64,000 nt of DNA, from the NCBI GenBank assembly GCA_016790075.1, contig JAEUPP010000035.1:1-64000 (forward strand). The letters run 5' to 3'. The position numbers and the translations under genes were made by a program. A model generated the notes under the pieces. It worked only from the letters and a program-made list of their open reading frames with translations, did no database searches and had not been told where the DNA came from. How positions within the stretch are numbered: the first letter of the stretch is position 1; each line of letters starts with the position of its first letter. Below, piece after piece: positions 36,852-48,713 of this stretch. Source of the stretch: Rhodanobacteraceae bacterium (GTDB lineage: Bacteria > Pseudomonadota > Gammaproteobacteria > Xanthomonadales > Rhodanobacteraceae).

Positions 36852-38885
36852 TCAGCGCGCCGCCAGCCACAGGCCGCCCAGCAACACGATCAGCCCAAGA
36901 ATCATTGCGAACGCGTAGTGATACAGATAGCCGGACTGCACGCGGCGCACGCGTGCTGCCACACCCTGCACCAGCGCGGCCGATCCGTTGACGAGGCCGT
37001 CGTCGATAACCGCGACATCGCCACCACGCCAGAGGCCGCGGCCGAGCTTGATGCCACCGCGCGCGAACAACGCGAAGTAAAGATCGTCGACGCCATACTT
37101 GTTCTGCAGCAGCCGGTACAACGGCGCGAACAGCGTCGCCGCACGCTGAGCAATCTGACGATTGAACAGGTAGACGTAGGTCGCCAGGGCAAATCCGGCT
37201 AACGCGAGCCAGAACGGCGGTGCCATGATGCCATGCCACAGCATTGCTCCCGGGCCATGCCATTCGCGCGCGAGTTCGGCCAGCGGCCCGCCTTCCTTGA
37301 CGAAGATGGCGCCGGCAAAGAAATCGCCGAACAACATTGGACCTATCGCAAACCAGCCGAGCACGACCGACGGGATGGCAAGCAGAATCAGCGGCAAGGT
37401 AACAACCCAGGGCGACTCATGCGGCGCATGCTCAAGATGCCCCGGCTCGTGATGGCCATGTTCGTCTGCATGATGACTCTGCGCGTGGGTGGAGTCCTTG
37501 TGCTCCACGACGAAGCGCTCCTTGCCGTGATAGGTCAGATAGATCAGGCGGAAGCTGTACAGAGCCGTCACGAACACGCCGAGCAACACACAAAAATAGG
37601 CGTAACCCGCGCCGAAGCGGTGGGACTCATGCACCGCCTCAATGATCGCGTCCTTGGAGAAGAAACCCGAGAAGCCCGGAAATCCAGTCAGTGCCAACGT
37701 ACCGATCCAGCCGGTGATGAATGTGATCGGCATGTACTTCTTCAGCCCACCCATGTAGCGCATGTCCTGCTCATGGTGCATCGCGATAATGACTGAGCCC
37801 GCCCCCAGAAACAGCAGCGCCTTGAAAAACGCGTGCGTCATCAGGTGGAAGATGGCGGCGGAATAGGCCGACACACCGAGAGCGACGGTCATATAGCCGA
37901 GCTGCGACAAGGTCGAATAAGCAACCACGCGCTTGACGTCGTTCTGAACGATACCAATCAGACCGGTGAACAGCGCCGTTGTTGCACCGACGATCAGCAC
38001 GAACGACAGCGCTGTTTCCGACAGCTCGTACAGCGGCGACATGCGGGCAACCATGAAGATGCCCGCGGTCACCATCGTCGCCGCATGGATCAGGGCCGAG
38101 ATCGGCGTAGGACCTTCCATCGAATCCGGCAGCCAGACATGCAGCGGCACCTGCGCCGACTTGCCCATGGCGCCGATGAACAGCAGCACTCCAATTACGG
38201 TCGCCGCTTGCCAAGGATGGCCGGCGATGATTTCGAGCGTCTTGCCGCTCAAGGTCGCATCGGCAGTCCTGAAAACGGTTGCATAGTCGAGCGAACCAAA
38301 CCAGAGCAGCACGGCGGCAATGCCAAGCAGGAAGCCGAAATCGCCCACGCGGTTGACGACGAAGGCCTTCATGTTCGCGAAGATCGCCGTTGGCCGCTTG
38401 AACCAGAACCCGATCAGTAAGTACGACACCAGGCCTACCGCTTCCCAGCCGAAGAACAGCTGCATGAAGTTGTTGCTCATGACCAGCATGAGCATGGAGA
38501 ACGTGAACAGCGAGATATAGCTGAAGAAACGCTGATAGCCAGGATCCTCGTGCATGTAGCCGATCGTGTAGACATGCACCAGCAGCGATACGGAGGTGAC
38601 GACGACCATCATGACGGCAGTCAGGCGATCGACGAGAAACCCGACATGAGCCGACAGCGGGCCAACCTCGAACCAGGTATAGATGTTTTCGTTGAATACG
38701 CCCCAGCCGCCGGTGACGAGCTGATAAAGCGTGTAGCACGAGAGGAGGAACGACACGAGCACGCCGGCGATTGTGACCGTATGTGCCCCGGCGCGACCGA
38801 CCTTGCTGCCGAACAGGCCGGAGACGATGGCGCCGAACAGAGGCGCAAGCGCGGCGACGAGGAGAATGAGCTTGGGCGTAATCAT
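36852..38885 (-). CDS. nuoL: NADH-quinone oxidoreductase subunit L
   Basis: The 677 residues form the distal antiporter-like subunit with the long lateral helix at the C-terminal end. Motifs include FFGWEAVGLVSYLLIGFW, KSAQVPLHVWLPDSMEGPTP and DVKRVVAYSTLSQLGYM. A cytoplasmic-side loop is His-rich (HAQSHHADEHGHHEPGHLEH, about residues 470-490), which is a local feature of unknown use, perhaps metal binding. Confidence 0.97.
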   Translation of the reverse strand: MITPKLILLVAALAPLFGAIVSGLFGSKVGRAGAHTVTIAGVLVSFLLSCYTLYQLVTGGWGVFNENIYTWFEVGPLSAHVGFLVDRLTAVMMVVVTSVSLLVHVYTIGYMHEDPGYQRFFSYISLFTFSMLMLVMSNNFMQLFFGWEAVGLVSYLLIGFWFKRPTAIFANMKAFVVNRVGDFGFLLGIAAVLLWFGSLDYATVFRTADATLSGKTLEIIAGHPWQAATVIGVLLFIGAMGKSAQVPLHVWLPDSMEGPTPISALIHAATMVTAGIFMVARMSPLYELSETALSFVLIVGATTALFTGLIGIVQNDVKRVVAYSTLSQLGYMTVALGVSAYSAAIFHLMTHAFFKALLFLGAGSVIIAMHHEQDMRYMGGLKKYMPITFITGWIGTLALTGFPGFSGFFSKDAIIEAVHESHRFGAGYAYFCVLLGVFVTALYSFRLIYLTYHGKERFVVEHKDSTHAQSHHADEHGHHEPGHLEHAPHESPWVVTLPLILLAIPSVVLGWFAIGPMLFGDFFAGAIFVKEGGPLAELAREWHGPGAMLWHGIMAPPFWLALAGFALATYVYLFNRQIAQRAATLFAPLYRLLQNKYGVDDLYFALFARGGIKLGRGLWRGGDVAVIDDGLVNGSAALVQGVAARVRRVQSGYLYHYAFAMILGLIVLLGGLWLAAR

Positions 38886-38892
38886 CGGAAGC

Positions 38893-39198
38893 TTATCCCT
38901 TCATCGAATCGATTTCGGCCACATTGATCGTGCTGCGATTGCGGAACAGCACGACGAGTATGGCCAGGCCGATCGCGGACTCGGCCGCGGCGACCGTCAG
39001 AATGAAGAACACGAACACCTGGCCCGCTGGATCGCCGAGATAGCGGCTGAACGCGACAAAGTTCATGTTCACGGCGAGCAGCATCAGTTCTATCGCCATC
39101 AGCAGCACGATGACGTTCTTGCGATTGATGAAGATCCCGGCGACCGAAATGCAGAACAGCACCGTGCCCAGCACGATGAAATGCGCGAGCGAAATCAT
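38893..39198 (-). CDS. nuoK: NADH-quinone oxidoreductase subunit K
   Basis: The 101 residues have three helices with the conserved glutamates of the E-channel in [11 protein letters not shown] and [11 protein letters not shown]. Length and helix spacing are those of NuoK. Its ATG lies within the last bases of nuoJ (4-base overlap). Confidence 0.97.
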   Translation of the reverse strand: MISLAHFIVLGTVLFCISVAGIFINRKNVIVLLMAIELMLLAVNMNFVAFSRYLGDPAGQVFVFFILTVAAAESAIGLAILVVLFRNRSTINVAEIDSMKG

Positions 39199-39809
39199 GC
39201 GGACTCTCCCGTCTTCGGCGTTTCGCTGGCCATGCGGACAACGCGCAGGCGCTCGTCACGCTGCACCAGCACCTGCAGACCCGGCTTCTGCGTGCGCACA
39301 CCGCTGCGTTTGCGCAGGGTCAGGGTGACGGCAGCGATCAGCGCAACCGTAAGAATCAGCGCTGCTATTTCAAACGGCAGCAGAAATTTGGTGAACAGTG
39401 CCTGGCCCAGCCAGGCTGTGTTGCTGCCGGCAGCGGCGGCCGGATTCTCCGGCAGCGGCACGGCCTGCAAGGTCTTCACGCCGATCAGACTCAGCATTTC
39501 AGCCAGCATCACCGCGGCAACAATGACTCCGGCTGGCAGAAAGCGCATGAATCCCTCGCGCATGGACTCGGGTTTGATGTCGAGCATCATGACCACGAAC
39601 AGGAACAGCACCATGACCGCGCCAACATAGACCACGATCAGCGCAAGGCCGAGAAACTCGGCTTCGGCGAGAATCCAGATGCCGGCCGCGGTAAAGAACG
39701 TCAGTACCAGGCTCAGCGCTGCATGCACGGAGTTTTTTAGCGTAATGACCGCCAGCGCCGAAGCAATCAGCACGGCGGCAAAGGCGTAGAACAGGATCTG
39801 TTGCGTCAT
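39195..39809 (-). CDS. nuoJ: NADH-quinone oxidoreductase subunit J
   Basis: A 204-residue complex I membrane subunit with five helices. The N-terminal core ([41 protein letters not shown]) is highly conserved; the C-terminal tail after about residue 165 is hydrophilic and variable. It follows nuoI by 19 bases. Confidence 0.96.
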   Translation of the reverse strand: MTQQILFYAFAAVLIASALAVITLKNSVHAALSLVLTFFTAAGIWILAEAEFLGLALIVVYVGAVMVLFLFVVMMLDIKPESMREGFMRFLPAGVIVAAVMLAEMLSLIGVKTLQAVPLPENPAAAAGSNTAWLGQALFTKFLLPFEIAALILTVALIAAVTLTLRKRSGVRTQKPGLQVLVQRDERLRVVRMASETPKTGESA

Positions 39810-39828
39810 CGGGCGTTCTCCTGCGCGC

Positions 39829-40320
39829 TCAGCGATAGGCCGCGTCTTGCGCGCGTGCGGCCGCGATTTCGGCCTCGTAGCGGTCGCCCAGAGCCAGGAG
39901 TTTTTCCTTGGTCAGGATGTTCTCGCCGCGTTTTTCAAAATGGTATTCATGGATATCGGTCTCGACGATGGAGTCGACCGGGCAAGATTCTTCACAGAAG
40001 CCGCAGAAAATGCACTTGAACAGGTCGATTTCGTAACGTGTGGTGCGGCGCTGGCCGTCGCTCGCGCGCGGCGCCGCATCGATGGTAATGGCCAGGGCCG
40101 GACACACCGCTTCGCAGAGTTTGCAGGCGATGCAGCGCTCTTCGCCGTTGGGGTAGCGGCGCAGGGCGTGCAGACCACGAAATCGGTTTGATTTCGGTAT
40201 TTTTTCCATCGGATACTGCATCGTGTACTTCGGTTTAACGAGGTAACGGCCGGTAATCCATAGACCCTGCAGCAGTTCGAGCAGGAACAGGCTCTTGAAG
40301 TAATTGAGGACGCGGTTCAC
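39829..40320 (-). CDS. nuoI: NADH-quinone oxidoreductase subunit I (two 4Fe-4S clusters)
   Basis: This 163-residue peripheral-arm ferredoxin carries clusters N6a and N6b in [12 protein letters not shown] and [13 protein letters not shown] chose the GTG at 40320, which overlaps the nuoH stop (GTGA) and gives the expected N-terminus with [15 protein letters not shown]. The longer open frame to 40515 is antisense to the end of nuoH coding and is not real. Confidence 0.96.
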   Translation of the reverse strand: MNRVLNYFKSLFLLELLQGLWITGRYLVKPKYTMQYPMEKIPKSNRFRGLHALRRYPNGEERCIACKLCEAVCPALAITIDAAPRASDGQRRTTRYEIDLFKCIFCGFCEESCPVDSIVETDIHEYHFEKRGENILTKEKLLALGDRYEAEIAAARAQDAAYR

Positions 40321-41381
40321 GGGTTGACTCCCGGGCCTATGGTCACGCCGCCGAAGTAAGCCAGGCAGCCGGCAACGAAGGTCCAGGCGATGGTGATCGG
40401 AATGAACACCTTCCAGCCCAGACGCATGATCTGGTCGTAGCGGTAACGCGGGAACGTGGCACGGAACCAGAGAAACAGAAACGCCATGAAGAACGCTTTC
40501 GCGAACAGCCACCACCAGCCCGGGGCGGACAGCAGGCCCAGTCCCCAGCCCTGCAGCGGCGACAACCAGCCTCCCAGGAACAACACCGACGCCAGGAACG
40601 CGACAAGTATCATGTTCGCGTATTCGGCAAGGAAGAAGATCGCGAACGCCGAACCGGAGTACTCCACATGGAAGCCGGCGACGATTTCTGATTCGCCTTC
40701 GGCTACGTCAAACGGCGCACGGTTGGTTTCCGCCACGCCCGAAACAAAATAGATCACGAACATCGGCAACAGCGGTAGCCAGAACCAGTCGAACAGGCCC
40801 TTGTTGCCCGCCTGCGCATTGACGATGTCGGACAGATTGAGGCTACCGCAAAGTATGAGCACGCTGACCAGCGCCATGCCCATGGCGATTTCGTACGACA
40901 CCACCTGAGCAGCGGAACGCATCGCGCCGAGGAAGGCGTATTTCGAGTTCGACGCCCAGCCCGCAAGGATGATGCCGTAGACGCCGAGCGAGGTCATGGC
41001 GAGCAAGTAAAGAAGGCCGGCGTTCGCGTTCGACCAGGCCAGCTTGTCCCCGATAGGTACTACCGCCCAGGCGGCCATCGCTGGCACCAGCGCGAGCAAC
41101 GGCGCGAGATAGAACAGGAACGAGCTGGCCTTTTCAGGAACCGTGATTTCCTTGAACAGCAACTTGAACACATCGGCGAAGGCCTGGGCGAGGCCTAGCG
41201 GACCAATCTGGTTTGGCCCCATGCGCACATGCATCCAGCCTATGACCTTGCGTTCCCACCAGACGTACATCGCGACCGAGATGATCAGCGGCAGCAGTGG
41301 CAGCGCGATCAGGCCTATGACCAGCGACAGGGTCGGCCATTGAGCAATGAAGTTATTGAGCAGCGCGATCAGAGAGTCCAT
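40317..41381 (-). CDS. nuoH: NADH-quinone oxidoreductase subunit H
   Basis: This 354-residue, eight-helix subunit links the quinone site to the proton channels. [21 protein letters not shown] and [21 protein letters not shown] are the conserved quinone-cavity motifs. Length is standard. It lies 4 bases after nuoG. Confidence 0.97.
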   Translation of the reverse strand: MDSLIALLNNFIAQWPTLSLVIGLIALPLLPLIISVAMYVWWERKVIGWMHVRMGPNQIGPLGLAQAFADVFKLLFKEITVPEKASSFLFYLAPLLALVPAMAAWAVVPIGDKLAWSNANAGLLYLLAMTSLGVYGIILAGWASNSKYAFLGAMRSAAQVVSYEIAMGMALVSVLILCGSLNLSDIVNAQAGNKGLFDWFWLPLLPMFVIYFVSGVAETNRAPFDVAEGESEIVAGFHVEYSGSAFAIFFLAEYANMILVAFLASVLFLGGWLSPLQGWGLGLLSAPGWWWLFAKAFFMAFLFLWFRATFPRYRYDQIMRLGWKVFIPITIAWTFVAGCLAYFGGVTIGPGVNP

Positions 41382-41385
41382 GCGC

Positions 41386-43731
41386 TTAGGCCTTGGTGAT
41401 GCTGAGTTCGGCGCCGTAGGCCGGCAATGCAGCCGTCTCGGCGTAGGCGGCCTCGATCCAGGCGCCGCCGCGCGCTACATCGGCACTGACGACGACGGGC
41501 AAAGTCGCGGTGCCGGCCGCGCCGTTGATCCTGACCATACTGCCATTGGTAACGCCTAGCGCTGCCGCATCGTGCGGATGCAGCCCCAGACCTGCGCTAC
41601 CGTTGAGCGGATGCGCCTGCAGCGCAGCAGCGCGGCGCAGCACCGCGTCACCGCGATAGATCGGCACAGTCGCGATTCGCACCAGGCCCTTGACCTCATG
41701 CCGGCTTGCAAACTTGGCTTGTACCTGTGGCGCAGGCGTTTGCGATCTGGCCGCGACCAGCGCCTCGAGTTCGGCAAACTCAGTGAATTCGAAACCTGGC
41801 AAGGCCAGCTTGCCGGCCAGGGCACGCAGCACCTTCCAGCCAGGGCGAGCTTCACCGGGCGCCTTCGCACCAGCGGCAACGCGCTGCGAGAGACCGTTGA
41901 GATTGACCAGGGTCGCGTCCATCTCCGGCAGGGCAGCGATAGGCAGGATCACGCTGGCGACCGCCTTGATCGAGTCGCTGGCGAACGCGCTGAACGCGAT
42001 CACGACCTCAGCCTTGGCCAGGGAGGTCATGGCAAGACCACCGTCAGCAAAGTCGTAGGGCGGCTCCGCGCCATAGAGCAGATAGCCCTTGCGCGGCAGT
42101 GCGAGCATGGTGCGCGCATCGAGGCCGCCGTTCGGCGGCACGACACCGACCCGCGTCAGGCCCAGGGTATTGGCACCCAGCGGAACCTCGTTGTAGCCAG
42201 AGTCGGTGGCCAGTGCGACGAAGCGCGCACAGGCCCGCAGCAGCGAAGCCTGCGGATGCATGGCGGCGGCTTCGCCCAGGATCAGTACCGATGCGGCCGC
42301 GTCCTTGAGCGACTTCACGACCGCGCGTGCGGCATCATCCGTTGTAGCCGACGCCAGCAGCGCAGCCAGTTCGGCCGGTGCTTCGGCGCCCAGGTCAACC
42401 GCGGCCCTGGCGAGCTTGACGGCTTCATCGGCCAGTACAGGCGGTGCAGCGACGAGTGAGCTCGCGAGATCGTAGTTGAAATCGAACGCTATCGGATTGA
42501 GCGCATGGACCTTGGCGCCACGCTTGGCCGCCTTGCGCACACGATGATTCACGAGCGGCAGCTCGTGCCGCAGGTTGCAGCCCAGCAGCAACAGCGCGCC
42601 GGCCTTCTCGATATCCGCAAGCGGCGTGGCGAAACCAAAGCCTGCAGCCGCGTCGGCAAAATCCAGCTGGCGCAGACGATGGTCTACATGCTTGGTCCCC
42701 AACGCTCGCATGAGTTCGGCCAGCAGATGACCTTCCTCGTTCGACGTGGCCGGATGCACCAGGGTGCCCAGATCGTCGCCACGCACGGCACGCAGCTTCT
42801 CGGCGACGGCCGTCAGCGCCTCATCCCAGCTCACCGCAATCCATTCACCGTTCTTCTTAAGCAGCGGCTGAGTCGCGCGATCCGCGGCATAGAGCCCCTG
42901 GTGACTGTAGCGGTCGCGATCCGACAGCCAGCATTCGTTGATCGCTTCGTTGTTGCGCGGCACATGCCGCAGGACTTCGCCGCGACGCGTATGCAGCCAG
43001 ACGTTCGATCCCTGAGCATCGTGATAACCAACGCTTTCGCGCGCGATCAGTTCCCAGGCGCGCGCCTGAAAGCGGAACGGTTTGTTGGTCAGCGCACCGA
43101 CGGGACAGACATCGATAATGTTGCCGCCGATCTCGCTCTCGATGGTCTTGCCGACATATGTGCCGATTTCGAGATTTTCGCCGCGGCTCATGCCACCGAG
43201 CTCATAGGTGCCGGCGACCTCGCCGACAAAGCGGACGCAGCGCGTGCACTGGATGCAGCGCGTCATCTCGGTCGCAATCAGCGGTCCTATGTCCTCGTCA
43301 GCGACCGAACGCTTGCGTTCGACAAAGCGGCTGACCGAACGGCCATAGCCCATTGCCACGTCCTGCAATTCGCACTCGCCGCCCTGATCGCAGATAGGGC
43401 AATCCAGGGGATGGTTGATCAGCAGGAACTCCATGACGTTGCGCTGGGAGTTCAGTGCCTTCTGCGAACGCGTCAGTACCTTCATGCCTTCCATGACCGG
43501 CGTCGCGCAGGCGGGCATGGGCTTGGGCGACTTCTCGACTTCGACCAGGCACATACGGCAGTTGGCCGCAATCGGCAGCTTGTCGTGATAGCAGAAGCGG
43601 GGGATCGGCACGCCGGCCTTGTCAGCGGCATGGATGATCATCGAACCTTTCGGTGCGGTAAGGGACTTGCCGTCGATTTCGATAGTGACGTGATCAGGCG
43701 GCGTATTCGGGTTCACGGGCTGGGCGCTCAT
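41386..43731 (-). CDS. nuoG: NADH-quinone oxidoreductase subunit G
   Basis: The 781-residue peripheral subunit carries iron-sulfur clusters. The N-terminal 2Fe-2S motif begins [16 protein letters not shown]5 is in [18 protein letters not shown], and N4 is in [10 protein letters not shown]...[12 protein letters not shown] molybdopterin-oxidoreductase-like domain follows, lacking cofactor function as usual in complex I. I chose ATG 43731, with GAGGAC upstream; the open frame to 43869 overlaps nuoF. Confidence 0.96.
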   Translation of the reverse strand: MSAQPVNPNTPPDHVTIEIDGKSLTAPKGSMIIHAADKAGVPIPRFCYHDKLPIAANCRMCLVEVEKSPKPMPACATPVMEGMKVLTRSQKALNSQRNVMEFLLINHPLDCPICDQGGECELQDVAMGYGRSVSRFVERKRSVADEDIGPLIATEMTRCIQCTRCVRFVGEVAGTYELGGMSRGENLEIGTYVGKTIESEIGGNIIDVCPVGALTNKPFRFQARAWELIARESVGYHDAQGSNVWLHTRRGEVLRHVPRNNEAINECWLSDRDRYSHQGLYAADRATQPLLKKNGEWIAVSWDEALTAVAEKLRAVRGDDLGTLVHPATSNEEGHLLAELMRALGTKHVDHRLRQLDFADAAAGFGFATPLADIEKAGALLLLGCNLRHELPLVNHRVRKAAKRGAKVHALNPIAFDFNYDLASSLVAAPPVLADEAVKLARAAVDLGAEAPAELAALLASATTDDAARAVVKSLKDAAASVLILGEAAAMHPQASLLRACARFVALATDSGYNEVPLGANTLGLTRVGVVPPNGGLDARTMLALPRKGYLLYGAEPPYDFADGGLAMTSLAKAEVVIAFSAFASDSIKAVASVILPIAALPEMDATLVNLNGLSQRVAAGAKAPGEARPGWKVLRALAGKLALPGFEFTEFAELEALVAARSQTPAPQVQAKFASRHEVKGLVRIATVPIYRGDAVLRRAAALQAHPLNGSAGLGLHPHDAAALGVTNGSMVRINGAAGTATLPVVVSADVARGGAWIEAAYAETAALPAYGAELSITKA

Positions 43732-43744
43732 GCGTCGTTCGTCC

Positions 43745-45076
43745 TCATGCGGCCTTGCCGAGCTGGTCATCGACGAGCGAACGCCGGTTGACGATGAAAT
43801 ATTCAAATTCATGCCAGAAGTGGCGCAGCATGCCCTGTACCGGCCAGGCAGCCGCTTCACCGAACGCACAGATCGTATGCCCTTCGATCTGGCCCGCAGC
43901 CTGCTTGAGCATGGCCAGATCGCTGAGCTCGGCCTTGCCTTCGACGATGCGTGTCAGCATGCGGTACATCCAGCCCGTGCCTTCGCGGCAAGGCGTGCAC
44001 TGGCCGCAGGACTCGGCGTAGTAGAAGCGGCTGATGCGCTGGCAGGCGCGTACCATGCAGGTCGTATCGTCCATCACGATGACGGCACCCGAGCCGAGGC
44101 CGGAACCCGCCTTCTGGATGGAGTCATAGTCCATGGTGCATTCGAGCATGGTCGCCGCCGGCAGCACCGGCATGGACGATCCGCCCGGTATCACAGCCTT
44201 CAACTGGCGCCCTGGACGCATGCCACCGGCCAGCGCCAGCAAATCCTTGAAGGGCGTGCCCAGGCGGATTTCGTAATTGCCTGGTCTGGCCACGTGACCC
44301 GACACCGAGAAGATCTTGGGTCCGCCGTTGTTGGGCTTGCCCAGATTCAGGAACCAGTCGGCGCCCTTGCGCAGGATTGCCGGCACCGACGCATAGGTCT
44401 CTGTATTGTTGATCGTCGTCGGGCGACCGTACAGGCCGAAGCCGGCCGGAAACGGCGGCTTGAAGCGCGGCTGGCCCTTCTTGCCTTCCAGTGACTCCAT
44501 CAGCGCGGTTTCTTCGCCGCAGATGTAGGCGCCAGCGCCCAGCGCCGTATGGATGTCGACATCAACACCCGAGCCCTGGATGTTCTTGCCCAGCAGGCCG
44601 GCGGCATAGGCTTCCTTGAGCGCTTCCTCGAAATGCTCGAAGGGCTCGTGATGGAATTCGCCACGCAGATAGTTGTAGGCGACCGTGGAACCCGTGCAGT
44701 AGCAGGCGATCGCCAGGCCTTCGACGACCGAATGCGGATTGAAGCGCAGGATGTCCCTGTCCTTGCAGGTGCCCGGCTCGGACTCGTCCGAGTTGCACAA
44801 AATGTATTTCTGACCCGGCGCCGTGCGCGGCATGAACGACCACTTCAGACCCGTCGGAAAACCCGCGCCGCCACGGCCACGCAACGAGGATTTCTTGATC
44901 TCCTCGATCAGCGTCGCCGGATCAGGCTTCTCGGCGAGGATCTTCCTCCAGGCCTGGTAGCCGTCAACCTTGACATAACTGTCATACGACCAGGGCTTGT
45001 CAAAATGCAAAGTCGTGTAGACGACCTGATGCTCCTGCGGAGCAGGGCCGACCGGACCGGTGGAATGCGATGCCAT
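43745..45076 (-). CDS. nuoF: NADH-quinone oxidoreductase subunit F (NADH/FMN site)
   Basis: This 443-residue flavoprotein oxidises [21 protein letters not shown] forms the NADH/FMN site, and [13 protein letters not shown] binds the N3 4Fe-4S cluster. SLPB-type segment [10 protein letters not shown] is present. ATG 45076 has GAGGCAGG upstream and fits the family; the longer frame to 45190 overlaps nuoE. Confidence 0.97.
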   Translation of the reverse strand: MASHSTGPVGPAPQEHQVVYTTLHFDKPWSYDSYVKVDGYQAWRKILAEKPDPATLIEEIKKSSLRGRGGAGFPTGLKWSFMPRTAPGQKYILCNSDESEPGTCKDRDILRFNPHSVVEGLAIACYCTGSTVAYNYLRGEFHHEPFEHFEEALKEAYAAGLLGKNIQGSGVDVDIHTALGAGAYICGEETALMESLEGKKGQPRFKPPFPAGFGLYGRPTTINNTETYASVPAILRKGADWFLNLGKPNNGGPKIFSVSGHVARPGNYEIRLGTPFKDLLALAGGMRPGRQLKAVIPGGSSMPVLPAATMLECTMDYDSIQKAGSGLGSGAVIVMDDTTCMVRACQRISRFYYAESCGQCTPCREGTGWMYRMLTRIVEGKAELSDLAMLKQAAGQIEGHTICAFGEAAAWPVQGMLRHFWHEFEYFIVNRRSLVDDQLGKAA

Positions 45077-45084
45077 GTCCTGCC

Positions 45085-45612
45085 TCACTTCAGGCCGTCG
45101 AGAATCTGATCCACTTTCTCGGTGGTCAGGTTCTCGTGGTAGTGGCCATTGACGACCATCATGGGCGCACCGCAGCAGGCGGCCAGACACTCCTCCTCAC
45201 GCTTGAGGTAGATGCGACCGTCAGTCGTGGACTCGCCGAGCTTTACGCCAAGCTTTTTCTCGCAGTAACGCACTACGTCTTCGGCGCCGTTGAGCCAGCA
45301 CGAGATGTTGGTGCAGATGGCGACGTTGTTGCGGCCGACGGGCGAAGTCTCGAACATCGAGTAGAAACTCGCGACTTCATAAGCCCAGACGGGCGGCAGA
45401 TCGAGGTATTTTGCGACGGCGGTGGTGAGCTCGTCGGTCAGATAGCCGCCCTGCTGCTCCTGCGCGGCCATGAGTCCCTGGATCAGCGCCGAGCGCTTGC
45501 GGTCCGGCGGGAACTTCGCCACCCAATGGTCGATGTGATGGCGTGTCTGTTCGGTCAGTGCGACCAGCGGGTCGACGTCCTTGATCTGCTGGTAGGTGCC
45601 AGTGGCTTTCAT
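45085..45612 (-). CDS. nuoE: NADH-quinone oxidoreductase subunit E (2Fe-2S)
   Basis: A 175-residue thioredoxin-fold subunit with cluster N1a; ligand cysteines are in [10 protein letters not shown] and [13 protein letters not shown]. It has the four-helix N-terminal region of the family ([17 protein letters not shown]). It ends 8 bases before nuoF. Confidence 0.96.
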   Translation of the reverse strand: MKATGTYQQIKDVDPLVALTEQTRHHIDHWVAKFPPDRKRSALIQGLMAAQEQQGGYLTDELTTAVAKYLDLPPVWAYEVASFYSMFETSPVGRNNVAICTNISCWLNGAEDVVRYCEKKLGVKLGESTTDGRIYLKREEECLAACCGAPMMVVNGHYHENLTTEKVDQILDGLK

Positions 45613-45628
45613 GATGTGCTCCCGTCGC

Positions 45629-46882
45629 TCAGCGGTCGATTTCGCCGAACACGACGTCGTAAGTGCCGATCATCGCGACGACGTCGGGCAGCATGTGGCC
45701 GCGCACGATCTCGTCCATCGACGACAGATGAGCGAAGCCCGGCGCGCGCACCTTGAGGCGGAACGGCTTGTTCGCGCCGTCGGAAATCAGATAGATGCCG
45801 AACTCGCCCTTGGGCGCCTCGACCGCGCTGTAGGTTTCGCCGGCCGGCACGCAATAGCCTTCGGTGAACAGCTTGAAGTGGTGGATCAGCGCTTCCATAT
45901 CGTCCTTCATGCCCTCACGGGATGGCGGTGCGATCTTGAAGTTCTCGACCATGACCGGGCCCGGATTGGCCCGCAGCCACTTCACGCACTGCTCAACGAT
46001 GCGGTTGGACTGGCGCATTTCCTCGACGCGCACGAGATAGCGGTCGTAGCAATCCCCTTTGGTGCCGAGTGGAATATCAAAATCCACATTGGCATAAGCC
46101 GCATAAGGCTGCTTTTTTCGCAAATCCCAGGCGATACCAGAACCGCGTAGCATGGGACCGGACATGCCCCAGGCATAGGCCTGCTCCGGCGTGACCACAC
46201 CGATGCCGACGGTACGCTGTTTCCAGATTCGGTTGTCGGTCAGCAAAGTCTCGTATTCGTCGACCTTGCTGTAGAAATCTTTGCAGAAGGCCTCGAGGAA
46301 ATCGAGCATCGAACCTTCGCGCCAGGCGTTCATGCGCTTGAGATCGCCGCCCTTGCGCCAACGCGATTCCTTGTACTGCGGCATACGGTCCGGCAGATCG
46401 CGATAGACGCCACCCGGACGGTAATAGGTCGCATGCATGCGCGCACCGGAGACCGCCTCATAGCAGTCCATCAGCTCTTCGCGCTCGCGGAACGCATAGA
46501 GAAACACGGCCATCGCACCGAGATCGAGTGCGTTGGAGCCTATCCACATCAGATGATTCAGGATGCGCGTGATCTCATCGAACATCGTGCGGATGTACTG
46601 GGCACGGACCGGCGCCTGGATGCCAACCAGTTTCTCGATGGCGCGCACGTAAGCGTGCTCGTTGCACATCATCGAGACATAGTCGAGCCTATCCATGTAG
46701 CCGATAGCCTGATTGAACGGCTTGGACTCGGCCAGCTTCTCGGTACCGCGATGCAGCAGGCCGATATGCGGATCCGCGCGCATGACGGTCTCGCCGTCCA
46801 TTTCCAGTACCAGGCGCAATACGCCATGGGCAGCCGGGTGCTGCGGACCGAAGTTGATCGTGTAGTTGCGGATTTCCTGCAT
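45629..46882 (-). CDS. nuoD: NADH-quinone oxidoreductase subunit D (49-kDa)
   Basis: A 417-residue subunit forming the quinone site with Nuo[17 protein letters not shown] carries the quinone-binding His, and [28 protein letters not shown] and [11 protein letters not shown] are conserved. nuoC and nuoD are separate genes here, unlike the fused nuoCD of enterobacteria. Confidence 0.97.
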   Translation of the reverse strand: MQEIRNYTINFGPQHPAAHGVLRLVLEMDGETVMRADPHIGLLHRGTEKLAESKPFNQAIGYMDRLDYVSMMCNEHAYVRAIEKLVGIQAPVRAQYIRTMFDEITRILNHLMWIGSNALDLGAMAVFLYAFREREELMDCYEAVSGARMHATYYRPGGVYRDLPDRMPQYKESRWRKGGDLKRMNAWREGSMLDFLEAFCKDFYSKVDEYETLLTDNRIWKQRTVGIGVVTPEQAYAWGMSGPMLRGSGIAWDLRKKQPYAAYANVDFDIPLGTKGDCYDRYLVRVEEMRQSNRIVEQCVKWLRANPGPVMVENFKIAPPSREGMKDDMEALIHHFKLFTEGYCVPAGETYSAVEAPKGEFGIYLISDGANKPFRLKVRAPGFAHLSSMDEIVRGHMLPDVVAMIGTYDVVFGEIDR

Positions 46883-46885
46883 GGG

Positions 46886-47620
46886 TTACTTCCCCGCTGC
46901 CGCGTTTGCGGCGGCTTCGGCCTGGGCCTGGTCGTAGCGCGAGTCGTCGCGGATCACCCGCGGCACGAGCACGCGCGGGTCGATGCTGACCGGCTCGTAG
47001 ATGACGCGCTGCTTTTCGCTGTCGTAGCGCACTTCGACGTTGCCGATCAGCGGGAAGTCCTTGCGGAACGGATGACCGACGAAACCGTAGTCGGTCAGGA
47101 TGCGGCGCAAATCCGGATGCCCTTCGAACACGATGCCGTAGAGGTCGAAGGCCTCGCGCTCGAACCAGTTCGCACCAGGAAACAGCCCGGTCAGCGACGG
47201 CACGATGGGTAACGCATCGTCAGGGCAATAGCATTTGACACACAGGCGGCGGTTGTGCGTGATCGACAACAGCTGCACGGCAACCGCGTAGCGTTTTTCA
47301 TTCGGTGCAGCTTGCGGGCGCTCGGACCAGCGGAAACGGCCGGGGCCCTGCCCTTCGACGCCGCGTGAAAAACCCTGGCTGGATATGCCGGTGGTATCCC
47401 ATTCGGACTGTCCATAGCCCATGTAGTCGATACCGCAGACGTCGATGGCCTGCTCGAAGCGGAAATCCGCTTCGTCACGCAGCGCCTGGAACACGGACAG
47501 CCAGCTCGTGGCCGACACTTCGAGTGTGGTTTCACCGCGCCATTCGGTGACAGCGACGACGTCGGCACCAAAACGCGCGTTAAGGCGCTGCGCCAGCGTA
47601 GGAGGCAGATTCTCGCTCAT
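46886..47620 (-). CDS. nuoC: NADH-quinone oxidoreductase subunit C (30-kDa)
   Basis: The 244-residue subunit has the conserved [30 protein letters not shown] region and the [11 protein letters not shown] tail. The N-terminal half is more variable, with an insert near residue 85. It lies 3 bases before nuoD. Confidence 0.96.
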   Translation of the reverse strand: MSENLPPTLAQRLNARFGADVVAVTEWRGETTLEVSATSWLSVFQALRDEADFRFEQAIDVCGIDYMGYGQSEWDTTGISSQGFSRGVEGQGPGRFRWSERPQAAPNEKRYAVAVQLLSITHNRRLCVKCYCPDDALPIVPSLTGLFPGANWFEREAFDLYGIVFEGHPDLRRILTDYGFVGHPFRKDFPLIGNVEVRYDSEKQRVIYEPVSIDPRVLVPRVIRDDSRYDQAQAEAAANAAAGK

Positions 47621-47632
47621 GCGGAGGTTCCG

Positions 47633-48187
47633 TTAGCGCGCGATGGTGTTGGTGCGGCGGATTTTTTTCTGCAGTTGCAGGATGCCGTAGACCAGCGCTT
47701 CGGCCGTCGGTGGGCAGCCCGGCACGTAGATGTCGACCGGCACGATGCGATCGCAACCCCGCACCACCGCGTAGGAATAGTGATAGTAGCCGCCACCATT
47801 CGCGCAGGAGCCCATGGAAATGACCCATTTCGGGTCAGGCATCTGGTCATAGACCTTGCGTAGCGCAGGGGCCATCTTGTTGACCAGCGTGCCGGCAACG
47901 ATCATGACATCGGACTGACGCGGGCTGGGCCGGAACACGACGCCGTAGCGGTCAAGATCCAGGCGCGAGGCTCCCGCATGCATCATCTCGACAGCACAAC
48001 AGGCCAGACCGAAAGTCATTGGCCACATCGAGCCGGTGCGCGCCCAGTTGATCAGCGCATCCGCCGAAGTTACCGCAAAACCTCGCTCGATCAGCGGGTT
48101 ATCGCCGTCGGGGCGAAGGATGTCATCCACAGTGGAAGGCGGCACCGGGTTATGCATGACCCGGCTCAGGGTGTCGGTCATTCCCAT
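47633..48187 (-). CDS. nuoB: NADH-quinone oxidoreductase subunit B (N2 cluster)
   Basis: This 184-residue subunit holds the terminal N2 4Fe-4S cluster; ligands are in [22 protein letters not shown] and [10 protein letters not shown]. The start at 48187 has AAGGGAG upstream and overlaps nuoA by 10 bases; a second ATG lies two codons on. Confidence 0.97.
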   Translation of the reverse strand: MGMTDTLSRVMHNPVPPSTVDDILRPDGDNPLIERGFAVTSADALINWARTGSMWPMTFGLACCAVEMMHAGASRLDLDRYGVVFRPSPRQSDVMIVAGTLVNKMAPALRKVYDQMPDPKWVISMGSCANGGGYYHYSYAVVRGCDRIVPVDIYVPGCPPTAEALVYGILQLQKKIRRTNTIAR

Positions 48188-48579
48188 TCGAGGGCTCCCT
48201 TCTTCCAGACGTAGACGAAGCCGACGACGAGCAGAGCCAGGAACAGGCCCATTTCGATCAACGCAACGATACCGATCTGCTTGAAAACCACCGCCCAGGG
48301 AAACAGGAAGGCGATTTCCAGATCGAAAATGATGAACAGGATGGCGATCAGGTAGTAGCGCACGTCGAACTTCATGCGCGCGTCTTCAAAGGCTTCAAAG
48401 CCGCATTCGTACGCAGACCGTTTTCTGGTGTCGGGGCGCTTGGGCCCGAGCACGGTGCCGACCGCGAGCAGGATCAGACCCAGGCCCGTGGCAACGACGA
48501 GGAATAAAAAGATAGGCCAATATTCGGCAAGCACGAGTCCGCGAACCTCCGCATCGATCAACGATGCATCAGCGGCCAT
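48178..48579 (-). CDS. nuoA: NADH-quinone oxidoreductase subunit A
   Basis: A 133-residue, three-helix subunit at the quinone-site interface. [20 protein letters not shown] and [18 protein letters not shown] are diagnostic. It is the first gene of the 14-gene nuo operon and starts 38 bases after the tRNA-Leu gene end on the opposite side of the gap; promoter elements are likely between or upstream of the tRNA. Confidence 0.97.
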   Translation of the reverse strand: MAADASLIDAEVRGLVLAEYWPIFLFLVVATGLGLILLAVGTVLGPKRPDTRKRSAYECGFEAFEDARMKFDVRYYLIAILFIIFDLEIAFLFPWAVVFKQIGIVALIEMGLFLALLVVGFVYVWKKGALEWE

Positions 48580-48616
48580 GCGCAGTGTGCTGAAACCCGC
48601 ACGACCGTAACTAGAT

Positions 48617-48701
48617 TGGTGCCCAAAGGGGGACTCGAACCCCCACGACCTAAGTCGCTACCACCTCAAGGTAGTGCGTCTACCAATTCCGCCATCTGGG
48701 C
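48617..48701 (-). tRNA. tRNA-Leu (GAG anticodon)
   Basis: An 85-base class II tRNA with GCCCAGA/TTTGGGC-type acceptor, anticodon loop TTGAGGT (GAG, complement of 48665-48667), long variable arm and encoded CCA. It separates secG from nuoA, the same place as leuU next to secG in E. coli and its equivalents in Xanthomonas. Confidence 0.96.
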
Positions 48702-48713
48702 ATTGTGTTCCAA

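Noticed and set aside
41572-43791. Two long + strand frames opposite nuoG
   Set aside because: Both are mirror frames of a conserved complex I subunit and show no protein family motif.
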